Both the position numbers and the translations under genes were made by a program. Below, one piece after another: positions 26,044 to 34,305 of a DNA stretch of 64,000 nucleotides. Under the pieces are notes generated by a model, which saw only the letters and a list, made by a program, of their open reading frames with translations, was not told where the DNA came from and ran no database searches. Numbering within the stretch: the first letter of the stretch is position 1; every line of letters begins with the position of its first letter. The stretch is from Luteolibacter flavescens (GTDB lineage: Bacteria > Verrucomicrobiota > Verrucomicrobiia > Verrucomicrobiales > Akkermansiaceae), in NCBI RefSeq assembly GCF_025950085.1, contig NZ_JAPDDS010000006.1:186001-250000 (forward strand), read 5' to 3'.

Positions 26044-26681
26044 AGATCTGGCCGGAAATGGAGCAGCGCACGGAGCAGTGGTTCCGTGCGCGGGCCGGGC
26101 GGCCGACCGCGAGCCAGTTCTCGCGGATCGTCACGCCGACCGGAAAGGACTCGGAGCAATGGGACGACTTCGCCCTGGAGCTGGTGGCGCAATGCATCCG
26201 CCCCGACGAGGTCGAGTGGACGGGAAACCGGCACACCGACCGCGGCGAGGAACTGGAACCGGCGGCGCGCGATCTCTTCCGCGAGATGATGGACCTCGAC
26301 GTGCGCGAGGTCGGCTTCATCACGCGGGCCGACGAGGTGATCGGCTGCTCGCCGGACGCGCTGGTCTATCAGCGCGGCGCGGCCCATCCGCTGGCCGGGC
26401 TGGAGATCAAGTGCCCGCTGGCGAAGCACCACGCGCGCTATCTCGTCGAAGGCGTGCTGCCCGATGCCTACCGCGCGCAGGTGCACGGCAGCATGGCGGT
26501 GACCGGCCTGCGTTGGTGGTATTTCATGAGCTACTGCCCCGGGCTGGTGCCCTTCGTCCTCCGGGTCGAGTGGGACAGCTACACCGACAAGCTGGCCGGC
26601 GCGCTCGACCGCTTCCTCGTGTTCTACGCGGAACGGCGGAAGCAGGTGCTTCCGGTGCTGCTGGGAAAGGAGGCTGCGTGA
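26040..26681 (+). CDS. YqaJ-type viral recombinase/exonuclease
   Basis: 213 residues. TTG 26040 is preferred as start because GGAGG at 26031-26035 is correctly placed for it, while ATG 26058 has none. Motifs of the lambda-exonuclease/YqaJ fold are clear: RAGRPTASQFSRIVTPTGK, NRHTDRGEELEPAARDLF, then GCSPDALV and LEIKCPLAKHHARYL (catalytic Asp, Glu-x-Lys). It should digest one strand of DNA ends for annealing-based recombination during phage replication. It overlaps both neighbours. Confidence 0.88.
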   Translation: MKIWPEMEQRTEQWFRARAGRPTASQFSRIVTPTGKDSEQWDDFALELVAQCIRPDEVEWTGNRHTDRGEELEPAARDLFREMMDLDVREVGFITRADEVIGCSPDALVYQRGAAHPLAGLEIKCPLAKHHARYLVEGVLPDAYRAQVHGSMAVTGLRWWYFMSYCPGLVPFVLRVEWDSYTDKLAGALDRFLVFYAERRKQVLPVLLGKEAA

Positions 26682-27676
26682 TCGACCTTTCCGACACCAT
26701 CACCTTGCTCTCGCTGGGAGCAGGAGTGCAAAGCACCACGCTTGCCTTGCTGGCCGAGGCCGGGGAGATCGAGCGGCCCGCCGCCGCGATCTTCGCCGAC
26801 ACTGGCGACGAGCCCGCGAAGGTGTATGAGCACCTGGAGCGGCTCCGCGGCATGATCTCCTTTCCGGTTCATATCGTCCGCGTTGGCAAGGGACTCGGGG
26901 CTGACTTCCTCGGTGCCCTTTCCAGCGAAACCGGGAGTTGCGGGCAGCCGCCGTTCTACGTCCGGGCTCCGGACATGACACCGGAAGAGATCGAGCATGT
27001 CCTGTGCATGCCGGAGCCGCGGCCCGAGGACTTCCCGGCGAGTGACGCCTTCTTCCTCAGCGCGGACGACTCGGAGCAGTGGGGGGAGAACGACGCCTTC
27101 GGGCAGGCGCTCTACAGCCATTGGGCGCTTCGCAACAAGGCGCTCAGGAAAGACGAGGGCGGCATGCTCTGGCGGAAGTGCACGACCGATTACAAGATCA
27201 TCCCGATCCGACGGAAGGCGCGCCTGATCATGGAGGCCGCGGGTGCCCGATGCATCGTACAGCAGATCGGGATCTCCACCGACGAGGCCGAGCGCGAGAG
27301 GACATCGGACGTGCAGTACATCCACAACGATCACCCCTTGCTGCGGCTCGGCTGGTCGCGTGCGAAGTGCGAGGCATGGCTGTGGGAGCGCTTCTCCATG
27401 CGGGTGCCCAAGAGCGCGTGCCGGTGGTGTCCCTACCGGTCCAATGCGGGCTGGCGGGCGATGAAGAAGGATGAGCCCGACGAGTTCGAGCTGGCTTGCC
27501 AATTCGACGAGGCGATCCGCGAGGCGCAGGGCAAGAAAGTGAACGGTGCCGGCATCATCGGTCGGCTCTACGTCCACCGGTCCTTCACGCCGCTGCGAAC
27601 GGCGAACCTGGCCGACCTGCCCGGCCAGCGTGATTTCGGCTTCGAGCAGGAGTGCCACGGGATGTGCGGACTTTAA
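26678..27676 (+). CDS. PP-loop ATPase / PAPS-reductase-family protein
   Basis: 332 residues from GTG 26678, overlapping the previous stop. The N-terminus LLSLGAGVQSTTLALLAEAG is a modified PP-loop (SxGxxS) that binds ATP pyrophosphate. A downstream LWRKCTTDYKIIPIRR segment and cysteines in CRWCPYRSN and the C-terminal CHGMC could ligate a metal or iron-sulfur cluster. Phages often carry this family in early operons. Proposed roles include sulfur transfer or nucleic-acid modification, but the substrate is not known. The frame is complete, with all PP-loop residues present. Confidence 0.8.
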   Translation: MIDLSDTITLLSLGAGVQSTTLALLAEAGEIERPAAAIFADTGDEPAKVYEHLERLRGMISFPVHIVRVGKGLGADFLGALSSETGSCGQPPFYVRAPDMTPEEIEHVLCMPEPRPEDFPASDAFFLSADDSEQWGENDAFGQALYSHWALRNKALRKDEGGMLWRKCTTDYKIIPIRRKARLIMEAAGARCIVQQIGISTDEAERERTSDVQYIHNDHPLLRLGWSRAKCEAWLWERFSMRVPKSACRWCPYRSNAGWRAMKKDEPDEFELACQFDEAIREAQGKKVNGAGIIGRLYVHRSFTPLRTANLADLPGQRDFGFEQECHGMCGL

Positions 27677-27677
27677 A

Positions 27678-28157
27678 ATGATTGCTTTCCATCTTCCCAT
27701 CACCCCGCCCAAGGCGACGAGCCAAGGCGCGGGGAAGCGGATCCTAGTGAAGGACGGCAAGCCGATGTTCTTCAAGAACAGGAAGGCGACCAGCGCGGAG
27801 AACGACCTCACCTTGCTCTGCTCGCGGCACGTGCCCCGCGAGCCGATGGACGGGCCGCTGAGCCTGAGCATCGACTTCGTTTTCCCGTGGCGTGCCTCGG
27901 AGCCGAAAAAGCGCATCGCCCTGGGGCGCGTGCCGCACACGTCCAAGCCCGACTGCTCGAACCTCGTGAAGATGATCGAGGACTGCCTGACCAGGCTGCA
28001 GTTCTGGAAGGACGACAGCCAGGTCGCCGACCTCCGCGTCACGAAGGCGTGGGGGAAGGCGGTGGGGATCTACGTGGCGATCCGGCCCCTCCCATCCGAA
28101 CCCGCACCGGCGGGCAGCCCCGGCAAATCCGACCCGACCGAACCCGTCCATGGCTGA
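27678..28157 (+). CDS. rusA: RusA-family Holliday junction resolvase
   Basis: 159 residues starting two bases after the previous stop. HTSKPDCSNLVKMIEDCLTR then FWKDDSQVADLRVTKAW is the signature of RusA, including the conserved aspartates of the active site. The enzyme cuts four-way junctions made by phage recombination and prepares DNA for packaging. The C-terminal 20 residues are Pro-rich and outside the fold. It overlaps the next gene by eight bases. Confidence 0.88.
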   Translation: MIAFHLPITPPKATSQGAGKRILVKDGKPMFFKNRKATSAENDLTLLCSRHVPREPMDGPLSLSIDFVFPWRASEPKKRIALGRVPHTSKPDCSNLVKMIEDCLTRLQFWKDDSQVADLRVTKAWGKAVGIYVAIRPLPSEPAPAGSPGKSDPTEPVHG

Positions 28158-28980
28158 CCTGCCATACCTGCAATTTTTCCCGGCCGACTGGCTGCAAGAT
28201 ACCCGTGTCCTGAGTCTCAGCGCGAAGGGCGCTTGGATCGACCTGCTCTGTGCAATGTGGACGGCGCGCGAACGCGGCCGCATCCGCATGCGTCTCCCTG
28301 CCTACGGGCGATTGATCGGCGCGACCGACGAGAGAACCGCACAGATCCTCGATGAGATCACCGACCTGGGCATCGCCGAGCGTGAGGACGGGGAAGACGG
28401 CACGATCACGGTGTGGTGCCGCCGGATGCTGAGGGATGCCGGGGAACTGGAAGCCCAGGCCGAACAGCGGAAGCAAAGCGCCGCGAATGCCGCGCGCGTG
28501 CGTTGGGGAAAGAAACCGCAATCCGGGCCGGATGCGTCGCGCATGCGACCCGCATCCGCAGCGCAATGCGAACCGGATGCCAATCCAGAAGCCAGAAGCC
28601 AGATGGTAAGTAAGCTAGACTACAACACCCGCGAGAACGATGCCACGGCACCGCCATCACCGGCAGCGTCCCCGCCGCATCCCGCGGTGATCCCCACCCT
28701 CGACGAGGCGAAGCGCTATGCCCTCTCGGCCCCGGTGCCGATCTCGGAGGATTGCGCGATTGCCTTCCACGACACCCAGCAGGCCGAGGGCTGGATCACG
28801 CGCAACGGGCATCCCATCGCGGACTGGCGGGCGGCATTGCGGCGCTATGCGAGCCGCTGGAACGAGTTCGAGAAATCAAAGTCGAGCCAGCCGCCGGCAT
28901 CCGGAGGGAATCCACGCCCCCGGCCCCCGGCGACGCCCGCATCGGGCTACGGCGAATCCACCGATCTCAGCGGCCTATGA
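28150..28980 (+). CDS. Phage replication protein with DUF1376-like N-terminus
   Basis: 276 residues. The N-terminal DLPYLQFFPADWLQDTRVLS and GAWIDLLCAMWTARERGRI are typical of DUF1376-like winged-helix domains of phage replication initiators. The middle is a disordered Pro/Ala-rich linker. The C-terminal AEGWITRNGHPIADWRAALR segment is common in such proteins and may contact the helicase loader encoded next. Stop overlaps the following start (ATGA). An origin inside this gene, as in lambda O, is possible but no iterons were recognised. Confidence 0.78.
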   Translation: MADLPYLQFFPADWLQDTRVLSLSAKGAWIDLLCAMWTARERGRIRMRLPAYGRLIGATDERTAQILDEITDLGIAEREDGEDGTITVWCRRMLRDAGELEAQAEQRKQSAANAARVRWGKKPQSGPDASRMRPASAAQCEPDANPEARSQMVSKLDYNTRENDATAPPSPAASPPHPAVIPTLDEAKRYALSAPVPISEDCAIAFHDTQQAEGWITRNGHPIADWRAALRRYASRWNEFEKSKSSQPPASGGNPRPRPPATPASGYGESTDLSGL

Positions 28981-29711
28981 GCACGACGGCATTCACGGAG
29001 GGAGACACCCTCGCAGGCTTCGCCAGCCGACTCGATGCGATGATTGCGGCCATGCCGGAAGACGATGCTGCCGGGGTAGAGAGCGCCGCTGCGGTGCCGA
29101 CGCCGCGTTGCACCTGGCACCCGATCTATTCGGCCCATGGCTGGCCGAACCGCTACACCGGCGAACTCGATGAAGCGACCGGCGGCGAATGGCTCGCATC
29201 GATCGCGCTGCTCCGCCCGGTGATCGAGAGCGGGGGCATCGGCCTGCTGCACGGCAAGCGCGGTGCGGGAAAGACGCGCATGGCGGCAGAGATCGCGCGC
29301 AGCGGTAGCTTCCCGCTGGATCGCACGGCGGGCGCGAAGCTCACCGGCGGGCCGGTGGAGGCGCGGCGCACGGCGGTCTATCGCACGGCCATGGGCTTCT
29401 TCCTCGACGTGAGGGCTACATACAAGAAGGACGCCCGGGAAACCGAGCGGGACGTGATCGAGGAGCTGAAGCGGCCCGGCCTGCTGGTCATCGACGAGCT
29501 GCAGGAGCGGGGAGAGACGGCCTTCGAGAACCGGCTGCTGACGCACCTGATCGATGCGCGCTACGGCGCGATGCTGCCGACGATCATCATCGCGAACCTG
29601 ACGGCGGCAGAACTCGGCGAGTCGCTCGGGGCCTCGGTCGTGGACCGGGTGTACGAGAATGGAAAGAGGATCGATTTCACATGGAACAGCTACAGGAGGG
29701 CGGAACGATGA
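28977..29711 (+). CDS. DnaC-like AAA+ helicase loader
   Basis: 244 residues with Walker A ([20 protein letters not shown], about 92-111), Walker B ([13 protein letters not shown]) and a sensor I region ([13 protein letters not shown]), as in DnaC/IstB-type ATPases. It should load the host replicative helicase at the phage origin together with the preceding protein. It is coupled to its neighbours by overlapping start and stop codons on both sides. Confidence 0.85.
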   Translation: MSTTAFTEGDTLAGFASRLDAMIAAMPEDDAAGVESAAAVPTPRCTWHPIYSAHGWPNRYTGELDEATGGEWLASIALLRPVIESGGIGLLHGKRGAGKTRMAAEIARSGSFPLDRTAGAKLTGGPVEARRTAVYRTAMGFFLDVRATYKKDARETERDVIEELKRPGLLVIDELQERGETAFENRLLTHLIDARYGAMLPTIIIANLTAAELGESLGASVVDRVYENGKRIDFTWNSYRRAER

Positions 29712-30163
29712 AGACCGAAGTGAATGCGGTGGACGGTGGTTTTTCGGGAGCGACGGAGGAGGAACTTTCCTTCGCGCAAATCCTGACCGCCCAACGGCTT
29801 GAGAAAATGATGACGGTCGCGGAGCTAGCCGCGGCAATCCACCGACCACCGAGGACGGTCGAGAACTGGCTGAGCGGGCTTCATGTGCCCGATGCTGAAG
29901 CTCGGAAAGCGGCACTCAATGCCCTTGGCTCGGCGGCTCCGTCCGCGCGTCGGCAGCGTGAGCTTCAACGGCTCCACGGCCTCACCTGGGACAAGAGCAA
30001 GCGGCGCTGGAAGCTCCGTCTCACGCTCGACATGGGGAAGAAGGTCGTCGGCAAGCGGATCACCGTGGCGCTGAAGACGGCGGACGAGGCCGTGGCGATG
30101 CAGAAGCGGGACGGGATCGTCGAGGCATACCGGCGGCTCGGGCTAACGATATCCCGGCGCTAG
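29708..30163 (+). CDS. Helix-turn-helix regulator at the end of the early operon
   Basis: 151 residues from ATG 29708. Residues about 25-70 ([32 protein letters not shown]) form an XRE-type helix-turn-helix. The C-terminal [19 protein letters not shown] and [14 protein letters not shown] resemble the three-strand AP2/arm-binding fold seen in integrases and some phage regulators. It could switch on late genes, being the last early gene before the structural modules. That role is inferred. Confidence 0.65.
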   Translation: MKTEVNAVDGGFSGATEEELSFAQILTAQRLEKMMTVAELAAAIHRPPRTVENWLSGLHVPDAEARKAALNALGSAAPSARRQRELQRLHGLTWDKSKRRWKLRLTLDMGKKVVGKRITVALKTADEAVAMQKRDGIVEAYRRLGLTISRR

Positions 30164-30402
30164 ATGACGTACGACGGCCCAATTTTCATGACCGTGCGTT
30201 AGGCTCTGTTAGGGAGGTCTTCATGAGCCGGATTAATATGTGAAAAAGTCAATGTTAGTCGGGCGATATGCACGCTTTCGGGCTATTTGCATCTAAGCGA
30301 AAATATCTTATGGTCAGTGACTAATATCGGTTGCGAGTTGTAGCTTATCGCAGAGGTTCACCCGCCTCATCAGGGCGTTTAAAGCCGTAACCAAAACCAA
30401 CC
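30164..30402. other. Promoter region of the PEP-CTERM moron
   Basis: About 240 bp of visibly A+T-rich DNA between the early operon and 30403. No coding frame was seen. Contrast with the surrounding GC-rich phage genes suggests a separately acquired unit with its own promoter. Confidence 0.4.
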
Positions 30403-31290
30403 ATGATGTCTCCTCGTTCATTGATTTTCCCCGCCATTGCCTCGGGCCTCCTCGCGACATCGGCTAGTGCCGTCACGATTTACACCATCGGCAGCGACAA
30501 CTCCTTTTACTCGTTCGACTCGGCAGTTCCTTCCGTGGTCACCCAAGTGGGTGCTGCCGGATCTGCCGCCGGCTATGTTGATCTCGATGTATATGGAGCG
30601 AATGGATCGCTGTATGGCATCACTGCCAGCGGATCAGGAGCCAGCATCAACCTCTCGACCGGAGCCAGTTCCGGAGGGTGGACCCCGAACACCAATCCGA
30701 TCACGGGTGCCGTCAATGCATTCGACTTCAATCCGGCTGCTGACCGAGTCCGTGTGATTTCCAATGGAGGAACCAACAACTATCGCGTCCAACCGGATTT
30801 CGCCTCCGCTCCTCAGACTATCACCAATCCGGGCGGGGTCACAGTGGATGGGGGATTCAATTTCACCTCCTCCACGGGTACGCTTCGCCCGGGAATTTTC
30901 GTTCTTGGGGCGGGCTACACCAACCCCGGTAATAATCCGGCCTCCACGATCCTCTATACGCTCTCCTCGGACGGCTTTCTGAATTCGCACACTACCCCCG
31001 CGGGATCATTCGGCGATGGTGTTGCCATCGGTGCCGCGGGCTTGGGATTCACTCCAACGGGTAGTGGCTTTGACATCGACCTAGAGGGGATCGGCTACGC
31101 AATCGCCAACTCGGACGGTGTGAGCAATCTCTACGCGATCGATCTCACGACTGGCGTGGGCACACTGGTGGGCGCTGTGGGCACTACCACCGGTCTCACC
31201 TTCAACGGATTGGCTGCGGTTCCAGAGCCATCGACCGCTCTCCTGGGCGCTTTGGCCGGTCTTGCTCTTCTTCGACGTCGCCGAATCTGA
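30403..31290 (+). CDS. PEP-CTERM exported protein with DUF4394 domain (prophage moron)
   Basis: 295 residues: signal peptide (MMSPRSLIFPAIASGLLATS), a DUF4394 domain formed by repeated short beta units (IYTIGSDNSFYSFDSA, LYGITASGSGASINLSTG, AFDFNPAADRVRVISNGG), and a PEP-CTERM tail (VPEPSTALLGALAGLALLRRRR). The product would be handled by the host exosortase and displayed or released. It has its own upstream A+T-rich region and its own terminator, so it can be expressed in the lysogen. A phage gene with this host-specific sorting signal probably changes the lysogen's surface. Confidence 0.85.
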   Translation: MMSPRSLIFPAIASGLLATSASAVTIYTIGSDNSFYSFDSAVPSVVTQVGAAGSAAGYVDLDVYGANGSLYGITASGSGASINLSTGASSGGWTPNTNPITGAVNAFDFNPAADRVRVISNGGTNNYRVQPDFASAPQTITNPGGVTVDGGFNFTSSTGTLRPGIFVLGAGYTNPGNNPASTILYTLSSDGFLNSHTTPAGSFGDGVAIGAAGLGFTPTGSGFDIDLEGIGYAIANSDGVSNLYAIDLTTGVGTLVGAVGTTTGLTFNGLAAVPEPSTALLGALAGLALLRRRRI

Positions 31291-31320
31291 ATGCCCTGAA
31301 AATTTCCGTGTTATTAGGGG

Positions 31321-31351
31321 AGCCTCACCGCAATTTGCGGTGGGGCTTTTT
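31321..31351 (+). terminator. Rho-independent terminator after the moron
   Basis: AGCCTCACCGC pairs with GCGGTGGGGCT (one wobble) across an AATTT loop and is followed by a T run. It insulates the moron from the methyltransferase gene. Confidence 0.85.
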
Positions 31352-31416
31352 CATTTCTTGAGAATGGGACCAGACCGAGCGCTCGTGAAATCCGCGTCAG
31401 ATCTAAAGGTGTTCAT

Positions 31417-32883
31417 GTGAACTCTTTGAATCCTTCCGTAGTTCCGCCCTTTCACTGCACCCATAGGGAATTGCGAGACCCATCGGCGCTGGTGGAGCAC
31501 CCGCGAAACCCGAATCGTCATCCGAAGAAGCAAATCGAGCTGCTGGCCCGGATCATCAGGCATCAGGGATGGCGGAATCCCATCGTGGTCTCGGCTCGCA
31601 GCGGGTTCGTGATCGCCGGGCACGGGAGACTGGCTGCGGCGCGGTTCCTCGGGCTGACCGCGGTGCCGGTGGACGTGCAGGAGTTCGAGACGGAGGCGGA
31701 CGAGTGGGCACATCTGGTCGCGGACAACCGCATCGCGGAACTGGCCAACATGGACGAGGCCGGGCTAGGGGAGTTGCTCCGAGATCTGGGCGAGGTGGAA
31801 GACTTCGATCTGGATCTGACGGGCTTCGACGATGAGGCGCTGGCCGACTTGATGGGTGATGGGTCTCCGGCGGAAGGGGAAGGGGCTGCCGATCCGGCAG
31901 TGACGGGGAGGGGGCTGGTGGGGGATTTCGGGGCCGCGCCTTTCTCGGTCTTCGATGCGCGCTCGGGTGCCTGGCTGGACCGGAAGCGGGCTTGGATCGA
32001 GTCGGGTATCGCCAGCTCGGAGGGGCGGGCCGAGGAGCTTGCTTTCTCGACCTCGTCGCAACCGCAGGAGACCTATGACCGGAAGGCGGCGGTGGAAGCC
32101 GCGGAGGGGCGGAAGCTGGGGTGGAAGGAATTCGCCCAGCGCTTCCCGGAGGCGATGAAGCAGACCGGCACGAGCATCTTCGACCCGGTGCTCGCGGAGA
32201 TCGCGCTGCGCTGGTGGTGCCCGGCGGGTGGACGCGTGCTCGATCCCTTCGCGGGGGGAAGTGTCCGCGGGCTGGTCTCGGCGAAGCTGGGCATGCACTA
32301 CACGGGGATCGATCTGCGTCCGGAGCAGGTGGAGGCGAACGAGCGCCAGGCGGCGGAGTTCGGTCCGGTGCCGGGATCGGCACGGTGGATCACGGGGGAC
32401 AGCCGCTGCTTGCCGGAGCTGATCGGGGAGGCGGAGCCCTTCGACTTCATGCTGAGCTGCCCGCCCTACTTCGACCTCGAGGTGTATAGCGAGCGTCCCG
32501 AGGACCTGAGCGCGCTGGGCAGCTACGCGGGATTCCTCGAGGCCTACCGCGAGATCATCCGGCATGCGTGCGCGCGGCTCGCGCCGGATGCCTTTGCCTG
32601 CTGGGTGATCGGGGACGTGCGGGATTCCCGCGGTTGGTTCCACGGGCTGACCGGCGACACGGTGCGGGCCTTCGAGGATGCCGGGATGCGGCTCTACAAC
32701 GATGCGATCCTGCTCACGCCGGCGGGCTCGCTGCCGATGCGCGTGCGCGGGCAATTTGAGAAGTCGCGGAAGCTCGGGAAGACGCACCAGTACGTGCTGA
32801 TCTTCGGCAAGGGAGATCCGGCGAAGGTGGCGGCACGGTGCACGCTGGCGCGGCTGCCGGAAGACGATGGCCAAAACGGCTGA
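31417..32883 (+). CDS. ParB-like/DNA methyltransferase fusion
   Basis: 488 residues from GTG 31417. Residues about 15-110 are a ParB-like domain (VIAGHGRLAAARFLGLTAVP). The C-terminal half is a DNA methylase with SAM-binding VLDPFAGGSVRGLVSAKLGM and catalytic LSCPPYF. This two-domain architecture is common in phages near the terminase. It probably methylates phage DNA against host restriction, or alters packaging. The target base and sequence cannot be read. It is the first gene of the packaging block, separated from the early genes by a moron. Confidence 0.85.
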   Translation: MNSLNPSVVPPFHCTHRELRDPSALVEHPRNPNRHPKKQIELLARIIRHQGWRNPIVVSARSGFVIAGHGRLAAARFLGLTAVPVDVQEFETEADEWAHLVADNRIAELANMDEAGLGELLRDLGEVEDFDLDLTGFDDEALADLMGDGSPAEGEGAADPAVTGRGLVGDFGAAPFSVFDARSGAWLDRKRAWIESGIASSEGRAEELAFSTSSQPQETYDRKAAVEAAEGRKLGWKEFAQRFPEAMKQTGTSIFDPVLAEIALRWWCPAGGRVLDPFAGGSVRGLVSAKLGMHYTGIDLRPEQVEANERQAAEFGPVPGSARWITGDSRCLPELIGEAEPFDFMLSCPPYFDLEVYSERPEDLSALGSYAGFLEAYREIIRHACARLAPDAFACWVIGDVRDSRGWFHGLTGDTVRAFEDAGMRLYNDAILLTPAGSLPMRVRGQFEKSRKLGKTHQYVLIFGKGDPAKVAARCTLARLPEDDGQNG

Positions 32884-33088
32884 GGAGTGCCTGCCTGCCC
32901 GCATCGATCAATGCGGCCGGATCCTGCCGGAGCTGCCGGTAGAAGTGCGGCTGCAGGATGGCGTCCTTTGCCCGGAGGATGTCGTCCCGGTGAAGGCCGA
33001 GATCAGGGAAGCGGGCGGCGAAACGAAGGGCGGCGTGCCAGTCGCCGGAGGCCATCAGATCGAGCAATTGCGACAGCTTGGTCCGCAT
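32714..33088 (-). CDS. Small conserved phage protein on the opposite strand
   Basis: Read leftward, the first 74 residues (LLDLMASGDWHAALRFAARF, then PHFYRQLRQDPAALIDAGRQ and LLSRFG) look like a small phage family I have seen with the same AAGDWxxALRxAAxFP...FYRQLGxDP pattern. That domain covers 32867-33088. The remaining C-terminal part runs into the 3' end of the methyltransferase and looks like a shadow tail. A rightward frame here (32867-33139) has no such support. Function unknown. Confidence 0.55.
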   Translation of the reverse strand: MRTKLSQLLDLMASGDWHAALRFAARFPDLGLHRDDILRAKDAILQPHFYRQLRQDPAALIDAGRQALLSRFGHRLPAAAPACTVPPPSPDLPCRRSARTGASSRASATSQIARARASAASPPA

Positions 33089-33135
33089 GGGGCAGGAGCT
33101 AAGGGAGTCGCGTGGAAGCTCAAGGGGATAGACCG

Positions 33136-33528
33136 ATGAAGAAGGGGAGACCGGCGAAGGAATTCGATCTCGCGGAGGTGGAGAAGCTCGGGATGCTGGG
33201 TGCCACGGCCGCGGAGATGGCGGCGTGGTTCAACGTGGGCGTGCGGACGGTGGAGCGCCGCATGGGGATGAAGGAGGGCGATTTCCGCCGCTCCTATGAC
33301 CGGGGCTTCGGGCGGCTCAAGATCTCCCTCCGCCGCCAGCAGATCGAGGCAGCGAAGGGAGGGAACGTCACGATGCTGATCTGGCTGGGCAAGCAGCTCT
33401 TGGAGCAGGCCGACAAGCGCGAGATAAAGGAGGAGGCGACCGTGACCCAGCAGGCGGGGCCGCTGGCGCTGACGCCGGAGGATGAGGCATTCCTGCGACG
33501 AAAAGCAGAAGCGCTGACCGGCATCTGA
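33136..33528 (+). CDS. HTH protein, terminase-associated
   Basis: 130 residues from ATG 33136. KEFDLAEVEKLGMLGATAAE and MAAWFNVGVRTVERRM form a helix-turn-helix similar to small terminase or homeodomain-like phage proteins; KGGNVTMLIWLGKQLLEQAD matches the C-terminal pattern of such proteins. It lies two genes before the large terminase. Since a second candidate small terminase follows, this may be a paralogue or a packaging accessory factor. Confidence 0.68.
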   Translation: MKKGRPAKEFDLAEVEKLGMLGATAAEMAAWFNVGVRTVERRMGMKEGDFRRSYDRGFGRLKISLRRQQIEAAKGGNVTMLIWLGKQLLEQADKREIKEEATVTQQAGPLALTPEDEAFLRRKAEALTGI

Positions 33529-33567
33529 GCAGCGGGGAGAACGGGAAGATGACCCGGAAAGGCAGTC

Positions 33568-33593
33568 GCCCCTCCCACACCCATGGGAGGGGC
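33568..33593 (+). other. Strong hairpin in the packaging block
   Basis: GCCCCTCCCA and TGGGAGGGGC form a 10-bp perfect stem with a six-base loop. No T run follows, so it is probably not an intrinsic terminator. It lies in the 210-bp gap before the small terminase and could be an RNA control element or part of a packaging site; both are guesses. Confidence 0.4.
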
Positions 33594-33738
33594 TATATGA
33601 CTACGTCGGCGGACCTTGTTGCAAGCAAGCCCAGCCGACGGGCACTCTCGGTCAACACGTCGCGGGGTCAAGGGACGGAAATCGTGGGGACCATCCACCC
33701 CTCTCGACTGGAATTGCACGACCCCGCCAGCTGTCGTT

Positions 33739-34305
33739 ATGGCAGGCCGGAAGAAAGCGAAGCAGGTGAAGCGGGGAAAACGTCCAGCGGGACGGCCGTC
33801 GCGGTATCGGGAGGAGTTTGCCGAGCAAGCGCGGAAGCTCTGCCGCCTGGGGGCGACGGACAAGGAGCTGGCCGAGTTCTTCGAGGTGGATGTGGCGACG
33901 GTGAACCGGTGGAAGCATCAGCATGCCCAGTTTCGCGAGTCCCTAAAAGACGGGAAATCGGCGGCTGATGCTGAGGTTGCGGACCGGCTCTATCAGCGCG
34001 CACTCGGGTTCAGCCATGCGGACACGAAGATCCTGCAGAACGATGGAGTGCCGGTGATCGTCCCGACGGTGAAGCACTACCCGCCGGACGTGGTGGCCTG
34101 CATTTTCTGGCTGAAGAACCGGAGGCCGGACCTGTGGCGCGACAAGGTGGGCATGGAGCACAGCGGACCGAATGGCGGTCCGATCCAGACCGAAGACGTG
34201 TTCCGTCCGTCACCGGAAGACGAGGAGGTCATCCGCCGCATCTCCGAGGCCCGTGAGCGGGTGAAGGGCGGTGATCACCAGGGCAACGGGGAAGGGGATG
34301 CGTGA
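33739..34305 (+). CDS. Terminase small subunit
   Basis: 188 residues from ATG 33739. The frame is open upstream, but coding character starts here. RLGATDKELAEFFEVDVATV then NRWKHQHAQFRESLKDGK is the DNA-binding helix-turn-helix, and ADRLYQRALGFSHADTKILQ with ACIFWLKNRRPDLWRDK is the usual core of small terminases of this type. It recognises phage DNA for packaging and recruits the large subunit, whose GTG start overlaps its stop. Confidence 0.85.
   Translation: MAGRKKAKQVKRGKRPAGRPSRYREEFAEQARKLCRLGATDKELAEFFEVDVATVNRWKHQHAQFRESLKDGKSAADAEVADRLYQRALGFSHADTKILQNDGVPVIVPTVKHYPPDVVACIFWLKNRRPDLWRDKVGMEHSGPNGGPIQTEDVFRPSPEDEEVIRRISEARERVKGGDHQGNGEGDA

Noticed and set aside
32867-33139. Rightward 90-codon frame after the methyltransferase
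   Set aside because: The leftward frame in the same place resembles a phage family; this one does not.
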